DNA from: Xanthobacteraceae bacterium
GTDB lineage: Bacteria; Pseudomonadota; Alphaproteobacteria; Rhizobiales; Xanthobacteraceae
Length of the DNA: 6,463 nucleotides
NCBI GenBank assembly: GCA_030648135.1
Contig: JAUSIF010000194.1
Location: 1-6,463, forward strand
Reading direction: 5' to 3'
Shown here: piece by piece, positions 1 through 5,708 of the stretch
Numbering within the stretch: position 1 is the first letter of the stretch
Layout: each line of letters starts with the position of its first letter
The notes under the pieces: model-generated
The model's database searches: none
What the model was told of the DNA's origin: nothing
Seen by the model: the letters and a program-made list of their open reading frames with translations, nothing else
Made by a program: the position numbers and the translations under genes

Positions 1-2
1 CG

Positions 3-1352
3 CCGCGCGACAAGGTGTTCGACGATCTCGCCAAGGAATTGCGCGAGGGCACCATCTGCCCGGTGCTGATCGGCTCGGCCACCCGCACCAACGGCGTGCT
101 CAGGCTGATGAAGGCGCTCCGCCACGAGGTGCCGGGCATCGCCGCGACCGCCGCCCGCTTGGGTCTCAACAAGGGCGGCGGCGAGGCGGTCGGCATCGTG
201 GTGAAGACGCTCCATACCACCCACGGCGGCAAGCTCTCGATCGCGCGTGTGCTCGCGGGCGAGATCAGCGAAGGCGCCTCCGTCATGGGCGCCAAGGGCG
301 AGGCCGCGCGCGTCTCCGGCGTTTTCAACCAGCAGGGCGCGGCGGTCGACAAACGCGGGAGCGCGCAGGCGGGCGAGACGGTGGCGCTCGGCAAGCTCGA
401 CACGGTCGAGACCGGCGACACCATCACCACCGGCAAAAAGCCGCACGCGCCGCTCACCAAGCTCGCCCCGCCCGCGCCGGTGATGGCGGTCGCCATCGGC
501 GCGCGCGACCGCAAGGACGACGTCAAGCTCGGCGCCGCGCTCACCAAACTCGCGGAGGAAGACCCCTCGCTGGTAGTCGTGCACAATGCCGAGCAGAGCG
601 AGATCGTGCTGTGGGGCCTGGGCGAGATGCACCTGCGCGTCGCGGCCGAGCGTTTGGCCGCGCGCTTCGGCGTGGCGGTGACGACGCGGGCGCCGCGGGT
701 CGGCTATCGCGAGACCATCCGCAAGCCGGTCACCCAACGCGGCCGGCACAAGAAACAATCCGGCGGCCACGGCCAGTTCGGCGACGTGGTGGTGGACATC
801 AAGCCGCTGCCGCGCGGCCAGGGCTTCGTCTTCGCCGAGACCATCACCGGCGGCGCGGTGCCGCGCCAGTATTATTCATCGGTCGAGGAGGGCGTGCGCA
901 GTTACCTGAAGGAAGGCCCGCTCGGATTCCCGGTGGTCGATCTGCAGGTGACGCTGACCGACGGCTCCTATCACACGGTCGATTCCTCCGACATGGCGTT
1001 CCAGCTCGCCGGGCGGCTGGCCATGAGCGAGGGCATGCCGCAATGCAATCCGGTCCTCCTGCAACCGATCCATGCGGTCGAGATCACCTGCCCCAACGAA
1101 GCGACCGCGAAAATCAACGCGATCCTGTCGCAGCGTCACGGTCAAATCCTGGGCTTCGACGCGCGCGAGGGCTGGAACGGCTGGGACGTGGTCAAGGCCA
1201 TGCTGCCGGAGAGCGAGATCGGCGACCTCATCATCGAGGTGCGCTCGGCCACCGCCGGTGTGGGCGGGCTTTCGTTCAAGTTCGACCATTTGCAGGAACT
1301 GACCGGCAAGCAGGCCGACCAGGTGGTGGCGGCAAGAAGGGCGGCGGAATAA
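3..1352 (+). CDS. Elongation factor G-like GTPase (EF-G2 type), 5' end outside window
   Basis: This is the C-terminal 449 residues of an EF-G-like translation factor. The frame is open to the left edge (codons for PRDK precede the GTG at 15), so that GTG is an internal valine and most of the GTP-binding domain lies upstream. Visible in order are the end of the G domain (CPVLIGSA), the domain II barrel (roughly visible residues 50-145), domain III (APVMAVAI to the GLGEMHL motif), domain IV with the loop HKKQSGGHGQFGDVVV, and domain V (HAVEITCPNEA to the C terminus). Canonical EF-G usually has YVKQSGGRGQYGHV in that loop; the HKKQSGGHGQFGD form and the location outside a str operon (no rpsG or tuf nearby) fit the EF-G2 paralogue class better than the main fusA. 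EF-G proteins drive ribosomal translocation; the role of EF-G2 is less settled. Family confidence is high, subclass moderate. Confidence 0.93.
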   Translation, partial: PRDKVFDDLAKELREGTICPVLIGSATRTNGVLRLMKALRHEVPGIAATAARLGLNKGGGEAVGIVVKTLHTTHGGKLSIARVLAGEISEGASVMGAKGEAARVSGVFNQQGAAVDKRGSAQAGETVALGKLDTVETGDTITTGKKPHAPLTKLAPPAPVMAVAIGARDRKDDVKLGAALTKLAEEDPSLVVVHNAEQSEIVLWGLGEMHLRVAAERLAARFGVAVTTRAPRVGYRETIRKPVTQRGRHKKQSGGHGQFGDVVVDIKPLPRGQGFVFAETITGGAVPRQYYSSVEEGVRSYLKEGPLGFPVVDLQVTLTDGSYHTVDSSDMAFQLAGRLAMSEGMPQCNPVLLQPIHAVEITCPNEATAKINAILSQRHGQILGFDAREGWNGWDVVKAMLPESEIGDLIIEVRSATAGVGGLSFKFDHLQELTGKQADQVVAARRAAE

Positions 1353-1372
1353 GGCGCGCACGCGCAATTGAA

Positions 1373-1400
1373 TTGTCCGTGATGCTCGCCCGGGTGTAAT
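1373..1400 (+). promoter_or_regulatory. Possible sigma-70-type promoter for msrP
   Basis: The 72-bp gap before msrP contains TTGTCC (1373-1378) and TGTAAT (1395-1400), separated by 16 bp. The second hexamer matches the -10 consensus at five of six positions, missing only the second base. It would start transcription shortly before the ribosome binding site, giving a very short leader. No terminator is obvious after the EF-G gene, so read-through is equally possible. This is a pattern match only. Confidence 0.3.
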
Positions 1401-1413
1401 CCAACGCCCGAAC

Positions 1414-1419
1414 AGGAGG
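1414..1419 (+). promoter_or_regulatory. Strong ribosome binding site of msrP
   Basis: A perfect AGGAGG lies 5 nt before the ATG at 1425. It fixes the msrP start and therefore the long N-region ahead of the twin-arginine motif. Confidence 0.8.
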
Positions 1420-1424
1420 CATCC

Positions 1425-2393
1425 ATGCCCGTCATCCGCCGCCGCGGCTGGGAAATCCCGCAATCGCAGGCGACCCCGGAGGCGATCTTCTTCTCTCGCC
1501 GCGCGCTGATCGGCGGCGCGGCGGCGATCGCCGCCGCCGCAAGCCTGCCCGCCAACGCCTTGAGCCAGCGCATCGCCGATCTGCCCGATCCGACCGCCGA
1601 TCTCTATCCGGCCAAGCGCAACGAAAAATATGTGCTCGACGGAACCCTCACGCCGGAAAAGAACAGCAGCAACTACAATAATTTTTACGAATACGGCAGC
1701 GACAAATATATCGCCGGCCGCGCGCAGGCGTTGAGAATCCGGCCCTGGACCGTGAAGATCGACGGCATGGTGGAGAAGGAGAAGACCGTCGCCATCGACG
1801 ATCTCATCCGCGCCATGCCGCTGGAAGAGCGGCTCTATCGTCACCGCTGCGTCGAGGCCTGGTCGATGGCGGTGCCGTGGTCGGGCTTCCCGCTGGCGAA
1901 GCTCGTGGACTACGCCAAGCCCTTGTCCTCCGCCAAATACCTGCGCATGGAAACCTTTCTCGACCCGTCGATGGCGCCCGAGCAGAACATGCCGTTCGTC
2001 CCATGGCCCTATATCGAAGGGCTCACCATGGCCGAGGCCACGAACGAGCTCGCCTTCATGGTCACCGGCTTCTACGGCAAGCCGGTGCTGAAACAGAACG
2101 GCGCGCCCCTTCGCATCGCGCTGCCGTGGAAGTACGGCTTCAAATCGATCAAGTCGATCGTGCGTTTCGAGTTCACCGACAAGCGGCCGAAGGGAACCTG
2201 GGAAGTGCTGCAGAGCCGCGAATACGGATTCTGGGCCAATGTGAATCCGGCGGTCGCCCATCCGCGCTGGAGCCAGTCGAGCGAAGAGGACATCGGCACG
2301 CGCCAGCGCCGGCCGACGGTGATTTTCAACGGCTACGGCCAGTACGTCGCCGATCTCTACCAGGGGCTCGAGGGCGAGAAGCTTTATATGTGA
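1425..2393 (+). CDS. msrP: Protein-methionine-sulfoxide reductase catalytic subunit MsrP (YedY), Tat-exported
   Basis: This 322-residue protein matches the YedY/MsrP family along its length. MsrP is a periplasmic molybdenum-molybdopterin enzyme that reduces methionine sulfoxide in oxidised envelope proteins. Residues 1 to about 45 form a Tat signal: SRRALIG at 24-30, then an Ala-rich hydrophobic stretch ending in a plausible ANA cleavage site. Family landmarks are YNNFYEYG (84-91), RCVEAWSMAVPW (141-152) with Cys142 as the expected molybdenum ligand and the only cysteine in the protein, NGAPLR (225-230), PWKYGFKSIKSI (234-245) and NPAVAHPRWSQ (274-284). The start is set by AGGAGG at 1414. In E. 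coli msrP is followed by msrQ, the haem membrane partner that supplies electrons; here the next gene is a convergent regulator, so msrQ must be elsewhere or replaced. The gene lies 72 bp after the EF-G-like gene. Confidence 0.95.
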   Translation: MPVIRRRGWEIPQSQATPEAIFFSRRALIGGAAAIAAAASLPANALSQRIADLPDPTADLYPAKRNEKYVLDGTLTPEKNSSNYNNFYEYGSDKYIAGRAQALRIRPWTVKIDGMVEKEKTVAIDDLIRAMPLEERLYRHRCVEAWSMAVPWSGFPLAKLVDYAKPLSSAKYLRMETFLDPSMAPEQNMPFVPWPYIEGLTMAEATNELAFMVTGFYGKPVLKQNGAPLRIALPWKYGFKSIKSIVRFEFTDKRPKGTWEVLQSREYGFWANVNPAVAHPRWSQSSEEDIGTRQRRPTVIFNGYGQYVADLYQGLEGEKLYM

Positions 2394-2409
2394 GGCGCCA
2401 ACCGCCTCA
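2391..2409. terminator. Stem-loop spanning both stop codons of msrP and lsrB
   Basis: TGAGGCG (2391-2397) and CGCCTCA (2403-2409) form a perfect 7-bp inverted repeat with the 5-nt loop CCAAC. The left arm begins with the msrP stop codon and the right arm ends with the complement of the lsrB stop codon. Convergent genes often share such a structure as a bidirectional terminator or 3' stabiliser. No U-tract follows on either strand, so an intrinsic terminator of the classic type is not supported. Confidence 0.4.
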
Positions 2410-3309
2410 GTAGCTCCACCGCTGCGCCTTGGCGACCAGGAAATCGCGAAACACCTGCACGCGCGCGACCGAGCGCATCTCCTCGGCATAGACGAAATAG
2501 GCATCGAGCGACTGCGCGTCGGTTTCCGAAAACAGCCGCACCAATCCCTCGGAGCCTTCGGCCAGGAAATCCGGCAGCGTCGCGATCCCGACGCCGTGCT
2601 CGGCCGCGACCTTCAGCGCCACCGAGTTGCTGACGATGAGCGCCGCCGGGCGCGGATCGCCGGGCTTGCGGCCGGCGTCGCGCAGCCAGTTCATGCGCTC
2701 GTAATAGCTCGGGATCGGGCCGCCGATCAGGACCAGCCGATGCTTGTCGAGTTCTTCGATCGAGCGCGGATGGCCATGGCGCTTGAGATAGTCGGCCGAG
2801 GCATAGGCGTGGAAATGCACGGTGAACAGCTTGCGCTGGATCAGATCCGGCTGCACCGGCTGCCACAGCCGGATCGCCACGTCGGCCTGGCGCATGGCGA
2901 GATCGAGCTCCTCGTCGGCGAGGAGGAGCTGGATGCGGATGTCGGGATAAAGGTCGAAGAACTCGCCGAGGCGGGGTGTGAGCCAGAAGCTGCCGAGCCC
3001 GACCGCGGTGGTGACCTTGAGCTCGCCATTGGGCTTGTCACGGCTGTCGGTGAGCATCGCCCGCGCCGCTTCCAGCTTCATGAACACCTCGTGCGCGGTG
3101 CGGAACAAAAGCTCGCCCTGCTCGGTGAGGATCAGGCCGCGCGCGTGGCGGTGAAACAGCGGAACCTTCAGTTCCTGTTCGAGCGCCGAAATCTGCCGGC
3201 TCACCGCCGATTGCGACAGCCCGAGCGTCTCGCCGGCATGGGTGAAGCTGCCGGCGTCGGCGACGACATGAAAGATTTTCAGCTTTTCCCAGTCCATACC
3301 TTCGCTCAT
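2407..3309 (-). CDS. lsrB: LysR-type transcriptional regulator, LsrB/VtlR-like
   Basis: The protein has 300 residues. The N-terminal winged helix-turn-helix (about 6-65) reads GSFTHAGETLGLSQSAVSRQ, LFHRHARGLILTEQG; the effector domain follows from about 95 (GELKVTTAVGLG, YPDIRIQLLL, ADVAIRLWQP). The stretches DLIQRKLFTVHFHAYA and FRDFLVAKAQRW closely resemble LsrB of Sinorhizobium meliloti and VtlR of Brucella and Agrobacterium, regulators linked to oxidative stress, lipopolysaccharide and host interaction; this is from memory. The ATG at 3309 overlaps the trxB stop in an ATGA, with only a weak AAGG upstream, which suggests translational coupling. The ATG at 3297 is an alternative start giving MDWEKL, which is how I recall LsrB beginning. 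The protein contains no cysteine; positions I recall as cysteines in S. meliloti LsrB are Val144 and Thr244. Family is certain, the orthology call strong, the function inferred. Confidence 0.88.
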   Translation of the reverse strand: MSEGMDWEKLKIFHVVADAGSFTHAGETLGLSQSAVSRQISALEQELKVPLFHRHARGLILTEQGELLFRTAHEVFMKLEAARAMLTDSRDKPNGELKVTTAVGLGSFWLTPRLGEFFDLYPDIRIQLLLADEELDLAMRQADVAIRLWQPVQPDLIQRKLFTVHFHAYASADYLKRHGHPRSIEELDKHRLVLIGGPIPSYYERMNWLRDAGRKPGDPRPAALIVSNSVALKVAAEHGVGIATLPDFLAEGSEGLVRLFSETDAQSLDAYFVYAEEMRSVARVQVFRDFLVAKAQRWSY

Positions 3310-4271
3310 TCGGCCGCGGCCTTTCCGTGTCCCGCCGCTTCGGCGGCGAGGAAACGTTCGGCCTCCAGCGCCGCCATGCAGCCGAGCCCGGCCGCGGTCA
3401 CCGCCTGGCGAAAGATGTCGTCGGTGATGTCGCCGGCGGCGAAGCAGCCCGCCACCGAGGTTACGGTCGAATTGGGCGCGGTCCACACATAACCGTTGGG
3501 CTTCATCTTGAGTTGAGTTTCGATCAATTCGGTCGCGGGCTTGTGGCCGATCGCCACGAACACGCCGTCGACCTTCTTCTCGCTGACGGCGCCGGTCTTC
3601 AGGTTCTTCAGCCGCACGCCGGTCACCTTCGGGTCGGCGGTGCCGAGCACGTCCTCCAGCGCCGTATCCCAGATCACCTCGATCTTCGGGTTCTTGAACA
3701 GGCGGTCCTGCAGAATCTTCTCGGCGCGCAGCGCGTCGCGGCGGTGCACGAGCGTCACCTTGGAAGCGAAATTGGTGAGAAACAGCGCCTCTTCCACCGC
3801 ACTGTTGCCGCCGCCGACGACCACGACCTCTTTGTTGCGGAAGAAGAAGCCGTCGCAGGTGGCGCAGGCCGAGACGCCATAGCCGCGGAACTTCTGCTCG
3901 GAGGGAAGCTCGAGCCATCGCGCCTGCGCGCCGGTGGCGAGAATGACGCTGTCGGCGAGAAACGTGGCGCCCGCCTCGGTGACCAGCCGGAACGGCCGGC
4001 GCGAAAGATCGAGGCTCTTCACATGATCGTCGATCATGCGCGTTCCCACGTGTTCGGCCTGGGCGCGCATCTCCTGCATCAGCCACGGCCCCTGGATCAC
4101 CTTGGCGAAACCCGGATAGTTCTCCACGTCGGTGGTGATGGTGAGCTGGCCGCCGGGCTGCGATCCCGCGATCAGCACCGGCGCCAGCATGGCGCGCGCG
4201 GCATAGATCGCGGCGGTGTAGCCGGCCGGCCCCGAGCCGATGATCGCGACACGGACATGCTCGCTCGCCAT
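3306..4271 (-). CDS. trxB: Thioredoxin reductase (NADPH, FAD-dependent)
   Basis: This 321-residue, low-molecular-weight thioredoxin reductase transfers electrons from NADPH through FAD and a redox-active disulfide to thioredoxin in the cytoplasm. Landmarks in order are the FAD-binding GSGPAG (12-17), PGGQL (39-43), the ATG motif at 112-114, the active site CATC (136-139) followed by DGFFF, the NADPH-binding GGGNSA (153-158) with HRRD (176-179), GHKP (242-245) and the second FAD motif AAGD (278-281). Length is normal, with an Ala-rich C-terminal tail. The ATG at 4271 is chosen because it has GAGGAG 4 nt upstream and because the FAD motif then falls at the usual distance; the upstream in-frame extension looks non-coding. 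It is the first gene of a probable trxB-lsrB operon and is divergent from the Lrp-type gene. Confidence 0.97.
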   Translation of the reverse strand: MASEHVRVAIIGSGPAGYTAAIYAARAMLAPVLIAGSQPGGQLTITTDVENYPGFAKVIQGPWLMQEMRAQAEHVGTRMIDDHVKSLDLSRRPFRLVTEAGATFLADSVILATGAQARWLELPSEQKFRGYGVSACATCDGFFFRNKEVVVVGGGNSAVEEALFLTNFASKVTLVHRRDALRAEKILQDRLFKNPKIEVIWDTALEDVLGTADPKVTGVRLKNLKTGAVSEKKVDGVFVAIGHKPATELIETQLKMKPNGYVWTAPNSTVTSVAGCFAAGDITDDIFRQAVTAAGLGCMAALEAERFLAAEAAGHGKAAAE

Positions 4272-4442
4272 GGTTCTCCTCGTACCGGAACATCGCCAGG
4301 CGCTAGATATGGCCCGTCCGACGCGGTCCTGCAAATGGCCTCGCGCCGTCTGCTTGCATGAAACGGCCTGCGCTTGCACCGGGGGCGGCGCGCGATTAGC
4401 GTCCCCGCACCCCGGAGGGCCGAACTACAGGGATTTCATGAA
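4272..4442. promoter_or_regulatory. Divergent promoter region between trxB and the Lrp/AsnC-family gene
   Basis: These 171 bp separate two divergently transcribed genes and must hold both promoters unless either is read from further away. For trxB (- strand) a weak candidate is TTGCAG (complement of 4329-4334) with CATATC (complement of 4306-4311) 17 bp on. For the Lrp-type gene (+ strand) a weak candidate is TTGCAC (4374-4379) with TAGCGT (4397-4402) at 17 bp. Neither is a good consensus match. Lrp/AsnC regulators commonly control themselves and divergent neighbours, so this is the natural place for an operator. Confidence 0.5.
4330..4378. promoter_or_regulatory. Three TTGCA motifs in the trxB/lrp promoter region, possible operator
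   Basis: TTGCA occurs on the + strand at 4354-4358 and 4374-4378, and as its complement TGCAA at 4330-4334. The two direct copies sit in similar contexts (CTGCTTGCA and CTGCGCTTGCA) 20 bp apart, close to two helical turns; the inverted copy is 24 bp further left. This phasing suits a multimeric regulator such as an Lrp-family protein. The motif is short, so chance is a real alternative. Confidence 0.25.
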
Positions 4443-4925
4443 ATGCGCGACCGGCTCGACGCCATCGACTGGAACATCCTCGCCGAGCTGCAGCGCGACG
4501 GGCGCATCACCAATGTCGCGCTGTCGCGCAAGGTCGGCATTTCGGCGCCGCCGTGCCTCCGGCGCATGCGCGCGCTGGAGCAAGCCGGCATCATCCGCGG
4601 CTATCGCGCGCTCTTGGACGAGAAGAAGCTCGGCTACGACGTCACCGTCTTCGCCATGGTGCATCTCACGAGCCAGGCCGAACCCGATCTCGTCGCTTTC
4701 GAAGAGCGCGTGCGCGGCTGGCCGCTGGTGCGCGAGTGCTGGATGCTCTCGGGCGAGGTCGATTTCATCTTGAAGTGCGTGGCGCCCGACCTGCCCACCT
4801 TCCAGGCCTTCGTCTCGGAGCTGACCGCGGCGCCGAACGTGCGCAACGTCAAGACCGCGCTCTCGCTGCGCCGCTCCAAGGACGCGGCCGGCGTGCCGCT
4901 GGAAATGGAGAAGACCGCGGGTTGA
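4443..4925 (+). CDS. Lrp/AsnC-family transcriptional regulator
   Basis: This 160-residue protein has the standard two-part Lrp/AsnC layout. Residues 6-60 form the N-terminal helix-turn-helix (DAIDWNILAELQRDGRITN, LSRKVGISAPPCLRRMRALEQAGII), and about 66-142 form the RAM ligand/oligomerisation domain with the GEVDF turn at 104-108, where family members usually have GxxD. Such proteins bind DNA as multimers and often respond to amino acids; the ligand cannot be read from the sequence. The ATG at 4443 is preceded by AGGG 10 nt upstream. Another ATG at 4438 sits closer to that AGGG but is in a different frame without family similarity. The gene is divergent from trxB and converges on greA. It should not be taken as the global regulator Lrp itself. 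Confidence 0.93.
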   Translation: MRDRLDAIDWNILAELQRDGRITNVALSRKVGISAPPCLRRMRALEQAGIIRGYRALLDEKKLGYDVTVFAMVHLTSQAEPDLVAFEERVRGWPLVRECWMLSGEVDFILKCVAPDLPTFQAFVSELTAAPNVRNVKTALSLRRSKDAAGVPLEMEKTAG

Positions 4926-4933
4926 TCGTCGTC

Positions 4934-5054
4934 ATGCCCGGCCCTCGGGTCCGGCCACTGATCTCGGGTTTACCCGAGATCAGTGTTAATGGTGCGCAAG
5001 TCGGCAGCAGCCGACTTGCGTGGCCGGCCCAAGGATAAACCTCGTGCCGGGCAT
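4934..5054. repeat. Left palindromic unit with cloverleaf-like nested stems
   Basis: The outer stem is ATGCCCGGC (4934-4942) with GCCGGGCAT (5046-5054), 9 bp perfect. A second stem inside, CCGGCCA (4951-4957) with TGGCCGG (5021-5027), can be extended by GGG (4947-4949) with CCC (5028-5030). It encloses two perfect hairpins side by side: 14 bp at 4956-4985 (arms ACTGATCTCGGGT and complement, sharing the base at 4957) and 11 bp at 4995-5020 (arms CGCAAGTCGGC and complement, 4-nt loop AGCA). Together they would fold as a branched structure. Confidence 0.8.
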
Positions 5055-5091
5055 CCACGCCTTCAATTAGCAGAGCCAAAAAACGTGGATG
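5052..5091. repeat. Hinge stem joining the two palindromic units
   Basis: CATCCACG (5052-5059) pairs perfectly with CGTGGATG (5084-5091) over a 24-nt loop that is AT-richer than its surroundings and ends in six A residues (5078-5083). Confidence 0.7.
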
Positions 5092-5145
5092 GCCGGGCAG
5101 GCAAGTTTACGCAGCCTGCCTAAAGTTGGCTGCGAGCCCGGCCAT
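5078..5145 (-). terminator. Candidate terminator for greA within the right palindromic unit
   Basis: Read on the greA strand, the 10-bp perfect stem ATGGCCGGGC (complement of 5136-5145) with GCCCGGCCAT (complement of 5089-5098) is followed after 5 nt by six T residues (complement of 5078-5083). The interior of 37 nt has its own nested pairings, GGCAGGC (5096-5102) with GCCTGCC (5114-5120) and GCAGCC (5111-5116) with GGCTGC (5128-5133); some are mutually exclusive with each other or with the outer stem. The greA stop is about 40 bp upstream. A GC stem plus U-run fits intrinsic termination, but the large loop and 5-nt gap weaken the case. Confidence 0.4.
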
Positions 5146-5148
5146 GAC

Positions 5149-5172
5149 GATGGCGATGGCGATGGCGATGCC
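5149..5172. repeat. GATGGC hexanucleotide tandem repeat
   Basis: Three exact GATGGC units (5149-5166) are followed by a one-base variant GATGCC (5167-5172). The array abuts the right end of the palindromic element and ends 14 bp from the greA stop codon. It is not in a coding frame I can support. Confidence 0.8.
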
Positions 5173-5186
5173 GGATGCGCAACGCC

Positions 5187-5660
5187 TCAGCGCCACTCGA
5201 CCTTCATCACCTCGTAGCCCTTGGCGCCCTTGGGCGTATTCACCTCGACCGAGGCGCCCTTCTTCTTGCCGATGAGCGCCTTGCCCAGCGGCGAGGAGAT
5301 CGAGATGCGCCCGGCCTTGGCGTCGGCCTCGGTCTCGCCGACGATCTGCCAGACTTTCTTCTCGTCGGTGTCCTCGTCCACCAGCGTCACGGTCGCGCCG
5401 AAGGTCACGGTGTCGCCCTTGAGCTTGGACACGTCGATGACCTCGGCGCGCGAAATCTTGTCCTCGAGTTCCGCGATGCGGCCCTCGTTCAGCGACTGGG
5501 TTTCCTTGGCGGCGTGGTATTCCGCGTTCTCGGCGAGATCGCCATGGCCGCGCGCCTCGGTGATCTGTTGAATGATGCGCGGCCGCTCCACCGTCTGGCG
5601 GTGGCGCAGTTCGGCCTCCAGGGTGGAGTAACCCGCGGCCGTCATCGGGATCTTTTCCAT
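5187..5660 (-). CDS. greA: Transcription elongation factor GreA
   Basis: This 157-residue protein has the normal GreA length. GreA enters the secondary channel of stalled, backtracked RNA polymerase and stimulates cleavage of the transcript 3' end so that elongation resumes. Residues 1-76 form the antiparallel coiled coil, with the family signature [13 protein letters not shown] at 41-53, including acidic tip residues Asp41 and Glu44. The C-terminal FKBP-like domain (about 80-157) contains [17 protein letters not shown]. The ATG at 5660 gives MEKIPMT, the usual family start, and has GGAG 8 nt upstream; the frame stays open for 37 further codons upstream without family similarity. It follows carB by 141 bp in the same orientation and converges on the Lrp-type gene. 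Confidence 0.97.
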   Translation of the reverse strand: MEKIPMTAAGYSTLEAELRHRQTVERPRIIQQITEARGHGDLAENAEYHAAKETQSLNEGRIAELEDKISRAEVIDVSKLKGDTVTFGATVTLVDEDTDEKKVWQIVGETEADAKAGRISISSPLGKALIGKKKGASVEVNTPKGAKGYEVMKVEWR

Positions 5661-5708
5661 CGTCTGCTCTCCCCGCCTCGGCTGGCCCGTGAACCCGGCC
5701 GAGTCAGT

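Larger units (their letters stand above)
4926..5150. repeat. Composite intergenic element of nested palindromes (REP/BIME- or MITE-like)
   Basis: Almost all of the space between the convergent Lrp-type gene and greA is occupied by inverted repeats. The ends mirror each other: TCGTCATGCCCGGCC (4929-4943) and the complement of 5136-5150, TCGTCATGGCCGGGC, agree at 13 of 15 positions. Inside are a left palindromic unit (4934-5054), a hinge stem (5052-5091) and a right palindromic unit (5089-5145). The core motifs GTCATGCCCGG and CATCCACG resemble dispersed intergenic repeats I recall from Bradyrhizobium-like genomes. It has no coding frame with recognisable similarity and no transposase. It may act as a bidirectional terminator or 3' RNA stabiliser, or be a passive mobile repeat. 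Copy number in the genome would decide its class. Confidence 0.75.

Noticed and set aside
1396..1413. ECF-sigma-like motif (GTAATC followed by CGAAC) before msrP
   Set aside because: The two parts are only about 7 bp apart, far shorter than the roughly 16-bp spacing such promoters need.
876..2504. 542-codon open frame on the minus strand across the EF-G gene and msrP
   Set aside because: It is antisense to two well-recognised genes, has Arg/His/Gly-rich low-similarity composition, and is explained by GC-rich codon bias leaving opposite frames open.
3310..4293. The lsrB frame remains open for 328 codons upstream of its start, through the whole of trxB
   Set aside because: The extension is Arg/Gly/Ala-rich without domain character and lies over trxB in another frame. 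Family similarity begins only at MDWEKL, so it is a shadow, not a fusion.
2596..4361. Long plus-strand open frames opposite lsrB and trxB (2596-3492 and 3327-4361)
   Set aside because: They are His/Arg/Ala-rich, show no recognisable domain, and mirror the codon bias of the genes on the other strand.
4934..5054. tRNA, because of the cloverleaf-like folding
   Set aside because: There is no acceptor/anticodon layout, T-loop or D-loop consensus, and the stems are too long; it is a palindromic repeat.
5052..5091. Possible CRISPR or tandem direct-repeat array in the lrp-greA gap
   Set aside because: The repeated units are inverted, not direct, occur once each, and there are no evenly spaced spacers.
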